Assembly (NCBI GenBank): GCA_049999805.1
Contig: JBNGIO010006303.1
Span: forward strand, 139,775 to 203,774
Direction: 5' to 3'
DNA length: 64,000 nt
From: Folioceros fuciformis
Lineage: Eukaryota > Anthocerotophyta > Anthocerotopsida > Anthocerotales
Shown: piece after piece, positions 1-11,311 of the stretch
How positions within the stretch are numbered: the first letter of the stretch is position 1
Layout: the number at the start of each line of letters is the position of its first letter
Made by a program: the position numbers and the translations under genes
Notes under the pieces: model-generated
The model's database searches: none
What the model was told of the DNA's origin: nothing
The model's input: the letters and a program-made list of their open reading frames with translations, nothing else

Positions 1-254
1 GAGTGAGTTTGTGGGCACCGAGAGAGGTGCAGCTGACCGCCGGACAGCGAGGCCTGTCCTACGCCTGATCGAAGCTGGAGGGGAGCCCTCGAATCCATCA
101 TCGAGTTGATCAAGTCTGACCCTCCATCCACAGCAGCAAGGAACCCCATCGCTCCTTCGTGGGAACGAAACCCAATGTCTCAACGATAGTGGGATAAGTG
201 TGGCCACTAAAGGTGGAACCCGTTGGCAATCACTGCCCGGGGTATTGCCTCCAC
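1..254. other. Unassigned sequence left of the truncated copia
   Basis: No coding similarity recognised. The reading frame of the copia fragment downstream stays open back to position 198, but identity with the complete family A element at 52649-57741 begins only near 255, so this stretch is probably older flanking DNA or another repeat. Confidence 0.4.
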
Positions 255-1157
255 ACAAAGCTGAATGCTCGCTTTGACATGATAGACTCGAGAGAGGCAA
301 GCCATATTCTTGGCATGCGTATTCGTCGAGACAGACAGAATTGTTTGCTTTACTTGTCTCAGACTAAATACATTAACAAGGTGCTTCAACGTTTCAACAT
401 GGAGAAGGGGAAGGTATTGAGTACTCCGTTGCCTCCATATGTGAAACTTTCAAGCAAGGATTGCCCAAGCTCTACGGAGGACAAAGCTGAAATGGAGAAG
501 GTTCCATACTCATCAGCCGCAAGGAGTTTGATATATGCAATGATTGCTACACGTCCGGACATTGCCTTTGCAGTAGGAGTGGTTAGCAGGTTTATGTCAA
601 ACCCTGGCAGGAAGCATTGGGAGGCAATGAAAGGAGTTATGAGGTACTTGAATGGTACAAAAGCTTTGTGCATATGTTTTGGTGGTGAAGATGCATCTGT
701 TGTGGGATATACGGATGCTAATTATGCAGGGGATATGGACAAAAGGAGGTCCACATCAAGTTATGTCTTCATGTGCATTGGAGGGGCAGTCTCATGGCGA
801 TCTCGTTTGCAATCGTGCATAATGCTATCTACCACAGAGGCCGAGTATGTTGCAGCGATTGAGGCTTGCAAGGAAGCCATGTGGCTTGCTCGTTTGGTGG
901 GAGATTTGGGGATCAAGGTTGAGCTGCCAGTGTTGCATTGTGACAGCCAGAGTGCTATCCAATTGGCGAAGAATCTAGTGTTTCATGCGAAGACCAAACA
1001 TGTGGAAGTGAAGTATCACTTGATTCGAGAGGTGTTGGAAGACAAGAGGGTACAGCTTGTGAAAGTTCACACCAATCAGAACCCTGCAGATGTTCTTACC
1101 AAGGGGCTCTCTACGGAGCAATTCACACAAGCTCGGACACTCATGGGCATGAGGTAG
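255..1157 (+). pseudogene. Ty1/copia family A, 5'-truncated pol (end of RT plus RNase H)
   Basis: This open fragment covers the end of the copia reverse transcriptase and the RNase H domain. Visible landmarks are the GEASHILGMRIRRD-like region at the start, the TRPDIAFAVG block, the RNase H core with a TEAEYVAA segment, and the C-terminal block with a DSQSAIQLAKN segment and HVEVKYHLIRE. It ends in LMGMR followed by TAG, exactly like the complete relative at 52649-57741. The YxDD box, integrase, protease and gag are missing, so the piece cannot act alone. It has no internal stop, unlike the complete copy, so truncation is the main damage. A polypurine tract (gtgggaggt) lies immediately before the LTR at 1200. 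Confidence 0.9.
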
Positions 1158-1199
1158 ACCACTCTCCTATGAAGGTAAATTGGCCTTTAAGTGGGAGGT

Positions 1200-1488
1200 T
1201 GTAGGGTTATTAAAGCCCAATGTGCTTAGACTAATGTGTTTAGTCTAAGATTAGTGTCTAGTTAAGTACCATTAGTTTAGATTAGCTTAAGCTAATCTGT
1301 AGGAAGCTTCTTGCACAGCTTCCTATGCACTTCTTGTGAAGCTTCCTTGGGAGCTCTTCTAGAGGATATAAATACCCCCTTGAGCTCCCTTGCAATATGT
1401 GAGACATTGTGAGAGTGTGAGACATTGTGAGAGTGTGAGACATTGTGAGAGTGTGAGACCTCTCTTTCTCCTCTCCTCCTTGCTTCTG
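1200..1488 (+). repeat. Family A 3' LTR, right end missing
   Basis: It starts with TGTAGGGTTATT directly after the polypurine tract and aligns by eye with the LTRs at 52649 and 57447. A TATAAATA box lies at 1367-1374. Compared with the 295-bp complete LTRs it lacks about the last 45 bp, and it carries an 18-bp unit (gagacattgtgagagtgt) three times in a row at 1401-1454, which the other copies do not have. Confidence 0.85.
1401..1454 (+). repeat. 18-bp tandem triplication inside the LTR
   Basis: Three perfect copies of gagacattgtgagagtgt lie just downstream of the TATA box, where an LTR transcript would start. Confidence 0.9.
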
Positions 1489-1687
1489 TAGGGTTATATT
1501 AGGCTAATGTGTTTAGTCTAAGATTAGTGTCTAGTTAATGTGCTTAGACTAATGTGTTTAGTCTAAGATTAGTGTCTAGTTAAGTATCATTAGTTTAGAT
1601 TAGCTTAAGCTAATTTGTAGGAAGCTTCTTGCGCAGCTTCCTGTGAGCTTCTTGTGAAGCTTCCTAGGGAGCTCTTCTAGAGGGTAT
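1489..1687 (+). repeat. Second family A LTR fragment, head to tail with the first
   Basis: The LTR start motif TGTAGGGTTAT occurs again directly after the truncated LTR. This copy contains its own internal duplication of the block taatgtgtttagtctaagat and stops within the TATA region (agagggtat), where sequence of element B begins. Confidence 0.8.
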
Positions 1688-1784
1688 ACCTGTTTGCATC
1701 CACGACCAGAGCACTAGGCACGCGCAGCCAACAATCAGACCTGTTCCCAATCACGGCCAGAACACCAGGGATGCTGTTGCGTAG

Positions 1785-2174
1785 CCAACAATCAAACCTG
1801 ACCCTCTGAGGCACCTTAGAAGGCAAGTTAGTGAGATCATCAGCCAGGCACAGCGCATCTCGGTCACTAGATCACACGCACTCATAGAGAGTCGATTAGC
1901 AACCTGTAGCCAATGCACAAATGCTAGCAATTCCTCTCGTGCAACTAGCGATCAGACCCTTGCACAGGTTTGCGACCTCATAAACACACAAAATTGCAAA
2001 ACACAAGCAAGGATTACGGACTTCACCGACAGGCAGACCACTTCGAACATCAGCATTGTGGCTCTCACGAGACAAGTGGAGGCGCTTGCGCACAGCGTCG
2101 CCGCACTACATACAGCCATGGAGAAATCTCCTGACCCAAGATCAGGCAATCCCTGGGCCAGGAAGGCTTGCTAG
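1785..2174 (+). pseudogene. Pre-gag reading frame of copia B (ORF0)
   Basis: A 129-codon stop-free frame lies upstream of gag. It has no early ATG; the first methionine is near its end. Its product would contain an LRRQVSEI segment, an ATCSQC motif and a likely helical tail (VALTRQVEALAHSVAALH). The same order (LRRPIRQEI, ATCHTC, QQVAHLTHKVEA) is seen in the pre-gag frame of element D, so the frame is conserved between two diverged elements. Function is unknown; an N-terminal Gag extension or a separate leader protein are both possible. Confidence 0.55.
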
Positions 2175-2225
2175 GTGCGGCTGATGTCAAACAGCGGACG
2201 GGGAGGAAGAAACCCTCATCCCCGC

Positions 2226-2263
2226 AACCCTAAATCCTAAACCTTAAACCCTAAAGCCTAAAG
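2226..2263 (+). repeat. Degenerate telomere-like CCCTAAA repeats
   Basis: About five degenerate copies of the plant telomere unit (ccctaaa, tcctaaa, ccttaaa, ccctaaa, gcctaaa) lie in the element B leader, between the pre-gag frame and gag. Confidence 0.7.
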
Positions 2264-2306
2264 CTGCGGCAGAGGGACGCATCGGCCTCCGCGCTGGTTC
2301 AATCCT

Positions 2307-5300
2307 TTGGAAAATCCAAACCCTGCTATCACACCTCCTGAAGATCCCGTGTCCGCACTTGATCCTGCATCACAACTTGAGCACGAAGCCCCTTCTGAGT
2401 CGTCTCAAACTAATTCCACTTTTCGTCCAACTGCTGAGTCTATTTTAAATGCACAATTAGCACAGGACCCTAACAACAACAAGCAGCTGCAGCAGCCCAG
2501 GCTTCATGGTCAGCATGTTTTGCTCAATCTACCCTTGCTTCTCAAACCCTACAAGCCGTCTTAGCATCCCAAGTAGTTCACTCCATGGCCAATCCAAACC
2601 CTGTTGGCACAGTCAACAACACCACCATCAACAATTTGAAGATCGACTTCAAGGAGAGAGACGGATTCTCTGGATCCCAGTTTGACATCTGGGCCGTGCG
2701 AGTCAAGACAATTCTTCAAGAGAATGGTTTGTGGGATGTTGTGACGGGCACCACCCCAAAGCCTGCAGTTGCAGTGACTGCACCAGTAGCTGATCAGGAG
2801 GCGTGGGCCATGAAGGACCTGCGTGCATTGGTGGTGATCCAGGCAGCCTTGGACAAGTCAATGATGCACTACACGCAGGATGTGGAAACCACAAAAGCAG
2901 CTTGGGATGCTCTCACTCAATCCTACCAAGTGGTGAATGGAGCAGCCAACCTAACGGCCACACGACAGTTTTACAATTGCAAGATGCGAGAATGTGACCC
3001 AATTGAGCAACATGTGAGCAAGTTCCAAACACTCCGTTCAAAGCTCACATCAAGTGGAACTCCCACAACGGAAATGCAAGCAGCCACAACCTTGCTTCTT
3101 TCCCTGCCTAACAGCTACCGGACCTTCGTGAGCAACCACAACACGAGGCTTTGCCAGATAGCTTAGGCCACACCTACAGGACAAGTACCAGCTGTGTCCC
3201 TTGCAGATCTAATCGGAGCTTTTCTCGAGGAAGAGTCCTCCAGACAAGCAAACTGAAGTGGACTCTCCCACAAGGGAGAAGCCTCAAACAGAGTACTCTA
3301 CACAAACAAGGGTACTCGACGGCCTCCACCTTGTCAAACCTAGCAAAGGGACATCAGCAAAAGTAAGAAGCCTGCAGCAAGGACGGGAACCAAGAAGAAA
3401 GGACCGTGCAATTGGTGTTTGATACCTAGACACTGGGAGGCAGACTGTCGGAAGAAGAAGGCGGGTGAACCTCGTCAGGTAGCACCTCCAGAATCAAATG
3501 TGGCTCATCGCAAGGTGAACATGTTGCTAGCCGTCTACATGGTAGCAACCCCTCAATACAGGCATTCCTGGTACGTAGACTCTAGAGCTTCCTCACATGT
3601 CTGTCATACTTTCAAAGCCTTTTCAGAGTATAGGAAGATGCCACGAGGTCAAGTCGTGTTGCTTGGAGATGACCGTGGTCTCCCCATAGCTGGCATAGGC
3701 AAGGTCCCTGTACAGCTCATGAATGGCACCTCAATAGGCCTTATTGATGTTTTACACGTCCCAGCAATGGTTAGGAACCTAGTGTCTGTACATTTGCTAG
3801 ACACCCAGCACATCATGTTTGCTGGAGGGGAGTGTAAGGTGCTAGACCCCTCATTAAAGGGCAAGGTCGTCATTCGAGGCACACCTGTCTATAACCTGTA
3901 CAAATTAGACATCACATACAAGTTAGGTGTTCAAGTTGGAACACATATAGCTAATCTAAGTCAGGAGAAGCTAGCTGAGAGAGAGACCCTGTTGTGGCAC
4001 TATCGGCTTGGACATGCCAACTTTGACAAGCTGAAGTCTATGATAGCGAGCAACACTCTACAAGGAAAAATTCATGATGAGGTTTGTGGACAAATAGTTC
4101 TGCGACGCCTGCATGTTTGGGAAGCAGCATCGCCAACCCTACACTGACAAGAACCCAACAAGGGCCACATAGCTGTTAGAGTTGGTGCATACTAACATTT
4201 GTGGCCCCATGTCAATAGCAACTTTCGGGGGAGCCAAATACATGTTGCTGTTCATAGATAATTGGAGTAGGTACACAATGATCTACCTAATCAAGCAAAA
4301 GAGTGATGCTCTAGGGTGCTTCTAGGACTACGTTACCTTTGCTCAAAGGCAAACTGGTAAGCTTCTGAAGACGTTGCGGAGTGACAATGGTGGGGAATTT
4401 TGCTCAAATGCCTTCAATGACTACTACAGCAGTCTCGAGATTGCCAGGCAGCTGACCACACCCTACACTTCGGCACAAAACCCAATTGCGGAGCTCAGCA
4501 ACAGGCACGTTCAGGAGTCCGCTAAATGAATGATGAAGGTGGTAGGCCTATCCAGAGGCTACTGGGGAGAGGCTGCAGCAACAGCAGTGTACCTCCGAAA
4601 CTGTCTACCCACAAAGGCCTTCACTGGAGCTACACCTTTCGAGCGGTGGACATCTTACAAGCCTCGAATCTCACATCTTCGAATATTTGGTGCACCTGCG
4701 TATGCGCACTTATCCGAAGACCAGAGGGTGAAGCTAGATTACAAGGCTCGTAAGTATGTCTTCATGGGGTATACAGAAGGCATAAAAGGGTACAAACTCT
4801 TTGACCCCATCACTCGCACCACAACCCACTGCCATAGTGTTACCTTTCACGAGCAGCTGTTGCTAGCCCCACCTGAGCTTATTCCAGTAGACACAGCGTC
4901 CTCTAGCTACACAGCATCTGAACCACTAGATGAAATTGAACAGGGCACCTTCCAGTCCCTTAGCTTGCCACCTACACCTGTACCTTCACCTCCTGCTACC
5001 GATCCAGAGGAGGAACCAAGCTCATTCCTATCTAACGATGAGGATGAAGCCCCAAAAGCTAAAGAACCTGAACTCGAAGAGCAGGAACCTGAACAGGAGG
5101 TCCCTACACAAAGCCAGCAGCCACCTGAGCCTTCAGCTCCATAGCTTCGAAGGAGCACAAGGAGACACCTCCTCTCCATGTGAGTGGGTAAATCCACCCT
5201 TGAATGCTTCCTCTTTCTTGGTGCAAGAGGATGTTGATCTAGAAGACTTGGATGAGCCACTCTCTTACAAGGAAGCTATTAGCTCGCCCAAAGCAGCAAA

Positions 5301-6836
5301 GTGGATTGAGGGCATCAATTCCGAGTACAAGTCCCTCGTAGACAATGGAACATGGGAGCTTGTGGACTTACCAGCAGACGGAAAACCAGTCACATGCAAA
5401 GGGTCTTCAAGAAGAAGCTAAACGCTGATGGAAGTGTCTCTCGTTACAAAGCAAGACAGGTTGCTAGAGGGTATAGCCAAGTGGAAGGCTTGGACTACAC
5501 CGAAACATTCTCTCTAGTGGGACGTTCCACATCCGTATGGTCCCTGTTTGCTATAACAGCACAACATGATTATGCAATGGAGCATATGGATGTGAAATTT
5601 GCTTTTCTCAATGGTACCTTGAAGGAGACCATCTACATGCGTCAACCGGAGGGCTTCGAAGCCCCTAAACACCCAAACAAAGTGTGTAAGCTCATCAAAA
5701 CTATATATGGGCTTAAGCAATCACCTCGAGCATGGTACAATAGAATAGATACTTATCTAAGGAAGTCAGGAGTCGTGCAAAGCGAGGCTGATTCCAATGT
5801 GTACCTACTGCGAGAGCAAGAGGGTGTAGTGTTTCTTGCCCTCTATGTGGATGATGCAGTGTTGATTGCTAGCAGTCCCAAGCTTATGTCAAAGGTCAAG
5901 GAAATACTTACCTCAGAATTTTCAATGACTGACCCAAGCAAGCTCACATGGTTCTTGGGCATTCAAATAGTCCAGGATCTGAATACACACACTGTGGCAA
6001 TCCATCAAGCACAGCATATTAGTCACATTCTAGCTAGATTTAGAATGGTTGACTGCAAACCTGCACCAACACCAATGGCTGCAGGGGAGAAACTTAGCTT
6101 AGAGCAATCTCCAAAAACAGAGGAAGAAAGGATGCAAATGGACAAAGGCCCCTATAGATCAGCTGTTTGCACTTTAATCTACTGTAGAAATTGGACCCTA
6201 CCAGACTTGTCACATGTAGTGGGAGTCACTTCTCAATTCTTGACATGCTATGGAGCACCCCACTGGACAGCTGTGCAGCGGATTATGCGGTATCTAAAGG
6301 GTACCCCTAGACTTAGACTAATCTATAAGAAGAGGCCAGAAGCACTCACACTTACCTGCTTCTATGATGCTGATTGGGCTTCGGACTCGGACACCCGCAA
6401 GTCAGTTTCAACAAACTGCTTCCTTCTGGGCTCCAATGAGTATGATTCAAATGTCATCTCTTGGTACAGTAAGAAACAACAAGTTGTTGCATTGTCCTCA
6501 ACCGAGGCTGAATATGCAGCAACCGCAACAGCAGCACAGAACATTGTGCAAGTCAGGGAGTTCCTTGCATCACTAGGAGAAGAGCAAGCTGCACCCACAT
6601 TGCTGCTATGTGATAATCAATCAGCTATAGCACTTGCTCATAACCCCATAATGCACGCTAGAACCAAGCACATAGAAATAAAGCATCATTTTATAAGGCA
6701 GGTCATACTTAATGCACAGGCAAACCTGCAGTATGTCCCCACAAATCAGAATGTTGCAGATGTCCTCACTAAAGCCCTAGCTAAGGAAAGGCACTATAGA
6801 TTCTGCAAGGCTATGGGACTAGCAGAATGTCCCTAA
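2307..6836 (+). pseudogene. Copia B gag-pol, frameshifted and with stops
   Basis: Gag begins near 2307-2585 with a UBN2-type domain (DFKERDGFSGSQFDIW). A CCHC knuckle (CNWCLIPRHWEADC) lies at about 3408-3450. The protease motif is DSRAS instead of DSGAS at about 3580. The GAG-pre-integrase block (LLWHYRLGHANFDKLKSM) is near 3992-4040, and the integrase core with LRSDNGGEF near 4376. Reverse transcriptase is open from 5352 and keeps YVDD at 5844-5855; RNase H ends in LAECP and TAA at 6836. Stops interrupt integrase near 4324 and 4526, and frame changes fall near 2570, 3170-3400, 4100, 5140 and 5390. The last 494 codons (RT and RNase H) are intact. Confidence 0.9.
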
Positions 6837-6906
6837 GTCCTACACCACCCATAGACAACAGAGTGCATGCAAAATTGTTCGTGTAGCTCCTTAAGGACTT
6901 GAGTCT

Positions 6907-7332
6907 TCACTTGAATCTTCGAGTGGGCATTGCCGTGGTGCATCTACACCAAGGCTCTACAAGGAATGGAGAACATTAGCTCATGGCAGCAAGGGAACAC
7001 AACAAGCAGTGGGAGCAATTCTCACCAACACCTAGCTTACCATAACGTATGATAAGGCGGCCCTAGTCTGTGAATTCTGAGCCTGCATACATGAATCTGT
7101 CCATACAGTTGGGGAGCATTCTGTAGGGCGCATCAGGCACAAGGCAAGGGAATCCCTGCAGCGACCCTAATCGAGCGTGAGCTGCCTCCAATTCTGCTTC
7201 AGCAAAACAAAACTTGGCAAGTTCTGCACTCAGTGAATGTGGCCTTTGGCACATGCTCAGTACTAGCGCAAGCACAATACCGATGGCTACACCAAGCAGC
7301 GCAACAATCAAGCTCATAGTTGTGCAATCCAT
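6907..7332 (-). pseudogene. Antisense two-exon small gene in copia B, one in-frame stop
   Basis: On the strand opposite to pol, exon 1 runs from ATG at 7332 (alternatively 7317) to 7041, and exon 2 from 6956 to 6907. The 84-bp intron (6957-7040) starts GTAAGC, ends TTGTAG and sits in phase 1. The product starts with a hydrophobic helix (SLIVALLGVAIGIVLALVL), followed by a short helical stretch and the motif LPNCMDRFMYAGSEFT, then, after the intron, EPWCRCTTAMPTRRFK. It aligns without large gaps to the copy in element D. A TAG follows FTD in exon 1, where the D copy reads KDG, so this copy looks broken. The hydrophobic N terminus suggests a membrane or secreted protein; no known family was recognised. 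Confidence 0.6.
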
Positions 7333-7407
7333 GAAAGCTGAGCAGCCACATGAAGACCCAAGCGGGAAGATTGAGGATTCAAATGCACAAAATCTACTAA
7401 GTCTGTC

Positions 7408-7417
7408 TAAGTGGGAG
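7408..7417 (+). promoter_or_regulatory. Polypurine tract of copia B
   Basis: The stretch taagtgggag directly precedes a TATAG LTR start, the same arrangement as in element D (taaaagggag then TATAG). Confidence 0.6.
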
Positions 7418-7545
7418 TATAGAAATATAAAATTAGGAGTCAATTTTATATTAAATAGCCAGCCTTAGGTTTATTTATTAAATTAGGCAAAAACGTTAAA
7501 GGTATGAAATAGTATGCCTTTTCATACTGTCGTGATCGAACCCTA
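7418..7545 (+). repeat. Start of copia B 3' LTR
   Basis: It begins TATAGAAATATAAAATTAGG and shares with the element D LTR the TATAG start, an attaggcaaaaacg-like block and gtcgtga. Similarity fades after about 7545 and the right end could not be placed. Confidence 0.5.
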
Positions 7546-7842
7546 AGCGACGTGTACACTCACGTGAACAGTTGCACCTCCACGGACCTCCACGCACCTG
7601 CCTCAAGGGCAGCCTAGTCACGGCAATCTCAACTTTGTTTTCCTCTACGCCTACCGATTAGCCTGCTTAACTCATATCTACTTCCGCTGGCCTAGCACAG
7701 ATAGTTAGTAACCGTTTCCCAAGTATCCACAGTGCCCTAAAAAGCAAGTCAGCAGGTTAGCTTTTCGTTGTTTCCATAACAAAAACTCTGTTGAAACCCT
7801 AATTGCTTACCTGTTCACCTGTCTAATAATTGATAATAATTT
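7546..7842. other. Unassigned stretch between copia B and copia C
   Basis: Probably leader or LTR remnant of element C. No primer-binding-site motif or coding similarity was recognised. Confidence 0.35.
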
Positions 7843-9545
7843 TTGATGTCAATGAGGGATTACGTCTTCAACTTCCCTGTGACCCCCCACTTATGTCGTA
7901 GACTAGACACAGAATATGAAGGTATAATCCCCCCTCCACTGAGTCCTTCTTCTAGTCCAGCACCACCTAATACACCTGTTCCACCACCTGTTCCACCACC
8001 TGTTCCACCACCTGTTCCACCTCCTGTGCCTCCCCCTAACCCACCTATACCACCAGTCCAACCTGTCAACATGTCTGCTGCTGGATCAACATCTACATTC
8101 ATAGCAGAGTTGAAAGAAAAGAACAGGTTTAATGGTTCTCGGTATGGAGTGTGGCGTGTTCAGATGATATCAAACCTGTACGCATGAGGAGTATGGGGAG
8201 TAGTGGACGGCAACACTCCAACGCCAGTCTTACCTGCTGCAGGAGCTGCAAGCTCCTCTATTACAACTCCAGTCACACAAGCAGATGTGGATAAATGGAA
8301 CAACCTTAAGAGTGTAGCTGTTGCCATTTTGATTTCTGGACTTGATGAAGTCCTTATTCCTGATGTGGAGTACTTGACCATGGCACATGAAATTTGGAGT
8401 CAGCTTGAAGGCACATATGCTGTCAAGACTATGTTGACCCTATGTGCTGCAAAGCAAGAGTTCTATGCCCTAAGGATGCGAGAAGGAGAGAGTGTGGGTG
8501 TCCACACCAGCAAATTTCGTCACCTTCCACCGCGCCTTAAATAGATGAGCTGCACCATGACTGAAGAGGATGTAGTTGCACAACTATTGCTCAACTTGTC
8601 TGCCTCGTATCAAACATTTGTCTCACTCCAAAATGGCCCTTTATCTACAGCTGGTCAAAGTAGATAAGCAGGTGCACAAGTCAATCTTACTTTGGAGAGT
8701 GTGATTGCTGCACTTTATCAGGAAGAGCATAGCTGACTTCGACACAACTCAGGTGGCTCTGGCAAGATTCGAACAGACAAAGTCCTGTACACCTCACGTC
8801 AGCGCGAAGGCTATGGGAGAGGGCGTGGTAGAGGAGGAAGTAGATTTTCCTCATGTGGTCGACAACAACAGCAAACCTCCACTGGTGGTCCATCTTTGAC
8901 TTCAATGAAGAAACCTGGTAACTGTAACTGGTGCAACACTCCTAGACATTGGGAGAGGGATTGGCATAAAAAGAAGGTTGGAGAACCCCGTCAACCTAAG
9001 CCAAAGGTTCATTCTGTCACCAAAGAGAAAACTTCAAATGAAGGAGGCAAGACTGTAGTTAAAATCTTTACCATCTGTCTCTCTTCATCACCAAGCAACC
9101 CTAGGAGCTAGTATCTCGATTTTGGCGCCACCGTGCATATTTGCAAGGATAAATGACTGTTCAGCAGTTACAAGGAGATTCACTACTCAAATCAGTTTGT
9201 CCTACTTGGAGACGAGAAGAAATCAACCTGTCTCCCTATAATAGGATATGGTACTTGCCATTTTCTCATGACTGATAATTCAATTCTGCATGTCCCATGG
9301 ATACTCCATGTGCCCGATATGGCGAAGAACCTTCTGTCTATCAGGCTTTTGGCCATTCACCACAAACTGGAGTTTCGCTTCTTTGGCTTCACTTGTGAAG
9401 TGTTCAGACGTGCCTCTAGCTCTTGTATCGGCATAGGCATTCCAAATGATGACTTATATCGCTTGGACGTCATATGTGAAGTGTTCTCTAACCCGATTGC
9501 CACATCAGCTACTCATGTTGCTCACCTTCCACCAAGCGCTCGATT
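7843..9545 (+). pseudogene. Copia C remnant: gag and protease, 3'-truncated
   Basis: The frame opens with a proline-rich repeat (VPPP units, about 7976-8030), then a gag domain (ELKEKNRFNGSRYGVWRVQM) with a stop at about 8185, and further gag to 8544. A zinc knuckle (CNWCNTPRHWERDW) near 8928-8970 has lost its last cysteine. A protease-like YLDFGATVHIC lies near 9113, followed by a GDEKKS and LHVPDMAKNLLS region. At about 9545 the coding sequence stops abruptly at a minisatellite. Integrase, RT and RNase H are absent. Confidence 0.8.
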
Positions 9546-11310
9546 CGGTTTTCTGAGCATCCTTATCCTTGGTTCTCCTGTGTTGGCGTCCTTGGCCTCG
9601 GTTCTCTTATCTTGTCGTCCCTATCCTCGATTCTCTTGTGTCGTCGTCCCTATCCTTGATTCTCTTCTCTTATTGTCCCTATCCTCGGTTCTGTTGTGTT
9701 GTCATCCCTATCCTCGGTTCTCTTGTTTTGTTGTCCCTATTCTTGGTTCTCTTCTCTTTTCGTCCCTATCCTCGGTTCTCTTCTCCTGTTGTCCCTGTCC
9801 TCAGTTCTCTTCTCTTGGCAACCCAAGACTTCTCTTGTTTGGGAGTTCATGTCTTCGATTCTCTTGTCTTGATGTCCCTTTTTTCAATTCTCAAGAGTCC
9901 TTGTCCTCGATTCTTTTGTCTTGGTGTCCCCTTCCTCGATTCTCTTGTCTTGGATTCCTTATCCTTGGTTCTCTTGTCTTGTTGTCCCTATCCTCAGTTC
10001 TATCGCCTTGGCATCCTAGAACTTTTCTTTTCTTGGCATCCCTGTCCTCAGTTCTCTTGTGTTGGCGTCCCTATCCTTGGTTGTCTTATGTGAGGACTTC
10101 TCTTGTCTGGGAGTCCCTGTGCTTAGTTCTCTTGTGTTGGTGTATCTTTCCTCGGTTCTCTTCTGTTAGCATCCTAAGGATGCTAACCCAAACGTTAGAA
10201 CAAGGCTTGTTCTCGGTTCTCTTGTGTTGGTGTCTCTTTCCACGGCTCTATTGTGTTTGTGTCCCTGTCCTCAGTTCTCTTCTATTGGCATCTCTTTCCT
10301 GGGTTCTATTGTCCTCATGTCCCAAGACTTCTCTTGTGTTGGCATCCATATCCTTGATTCTATTGTGTTAGGACTTCTCTTGTTTGGGAGTCCCTCTTCC
10401 TCGGTTGTCTTGTCCTAGTGTGCCTTTCCTTGATTCTTTTGTCTTGGCTTCCATGTCCTTATTTTTCTTGTCTTGTCGTCTCTATCCTCGCTTCTATTGC
10501 CTAGGCGTCCTTAGTCTTTTCTTGTCTAGGCGTCCTTGTCCTTAGCTCTATTCCCCTCGTGTCCTAGGACTTTTCTTGTCTCGTCGTTCAATGACTTCTC
10601 TTGCGTTAGTGTCCCCATCCTCGGTTTTCTTGTGTTAGTATCCTTGTTCTCGGTTCTCTTGTGTTGGCGTCCTTGTCCTCGGTTCGCTTGTGTTGGCGTC
10701 TCTTTCCTTGGTTCTCTTGTGTTGGTGTCCCTAGCCTAAGTTCTCTTGTCTTGGTGTCTCTTTCCTCGGTTCTATTGTCTTGGCATCCCAAGACTTCTCT
10801 TGTCTTGGCGTCCATTTCCTCGATTCTCTTGTGTCAGGACTTCTCTTGTTTAGGAGTTGCTGTTCCTCGAGTTCTATTGTCATGGCGTCCCATAACTTCT
10901 CTTGTGTTGGTGTCCCCATCCTTGGTTCTCTTGTGTTATTGTCCCTGTACTCAGTTGTCTTATGTAGTGTCCCAATCCTCGCTTCTGTTGTCTAGGCATC
11001 TCTCTTCTCGGTTCTCTTGTGTTGGTATCCTTGTCCTCGATTCTCCTATGTTGGTGTTCCTATCTTATTTTCTTTGTCTTGGAATCTCAGCATCTCGTGA
11101 CTTTTCTTGTCTCGGCGTCCCAGGACTCCCCATGCCCCGGCATCTTGTCTTGCCATCTCTTTTCTCAGTTCTCTTGTCTTTGCATCCCTTTTTTTTGGTT
11201 CTCTTGTGTGAGGACTTCCCTTGCCTAGGAGTCCTTGTCCTCGGTTCTCTTGTCTTAGGGTCCCTTTCCTTGATTCTTTTGTTTTGGGTTCCTTATCCTT
11301 GGTTCTCTTA
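9546..11310 (+). repeat. 29-bp minisatellite, about 60 degenerate units
   Basis: The unit is roughly CGGTTCTCTTGTGTTGGCGTCCTTGTCCT and recurs every 29 bp with substitutions and small indels. Because 29 is not a multiple of three, three units give a 29-residue peptide repeat, and all forward frames contain long stop-poor stretches. These are by-products of the repeat and not genes. A few hundred bases at 23395-23660 have a similar sound (gcgtcc, cttgtctt), possibly a related repeat. Confidence 0.85.
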
Positions 11311-11311
11311 T

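Larger units (their letters stand above)
1688..7545 (+). mobile_element. Ty1/copia element B, nearly complete, decayed
   Basis: In order: a pre-gag reading frame, gag with zinc knuckle, protease, integrase, reverse transcriptase and RNase H, then an antisense two-exon gene, a polypurine tract and a 3' LTR start. Family relationship to element D (46101-52285) is clear at the protein level and from the LTR start TATAG after a purine tract. No intact 5' LTR was found; the left side abuts a family A LTR fragment. The right border is uncertain because the 3' LTR becomes unrecognisable after about 7545. Confidence 0.75.

Noticed and set aside
4907-5260. Minus-strand Ser/Gly-rich frame of 117 codons
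   Set aside because: Antisense shadow of the Pro/Glu-rich linker in copia B pol.
9268-10371. Long plus-strand frame reading from copia C into the minisatellite
   Set aside because: Only the first 90 codons are copia; the rest is the 29-bp repeat translated in shifting frames.
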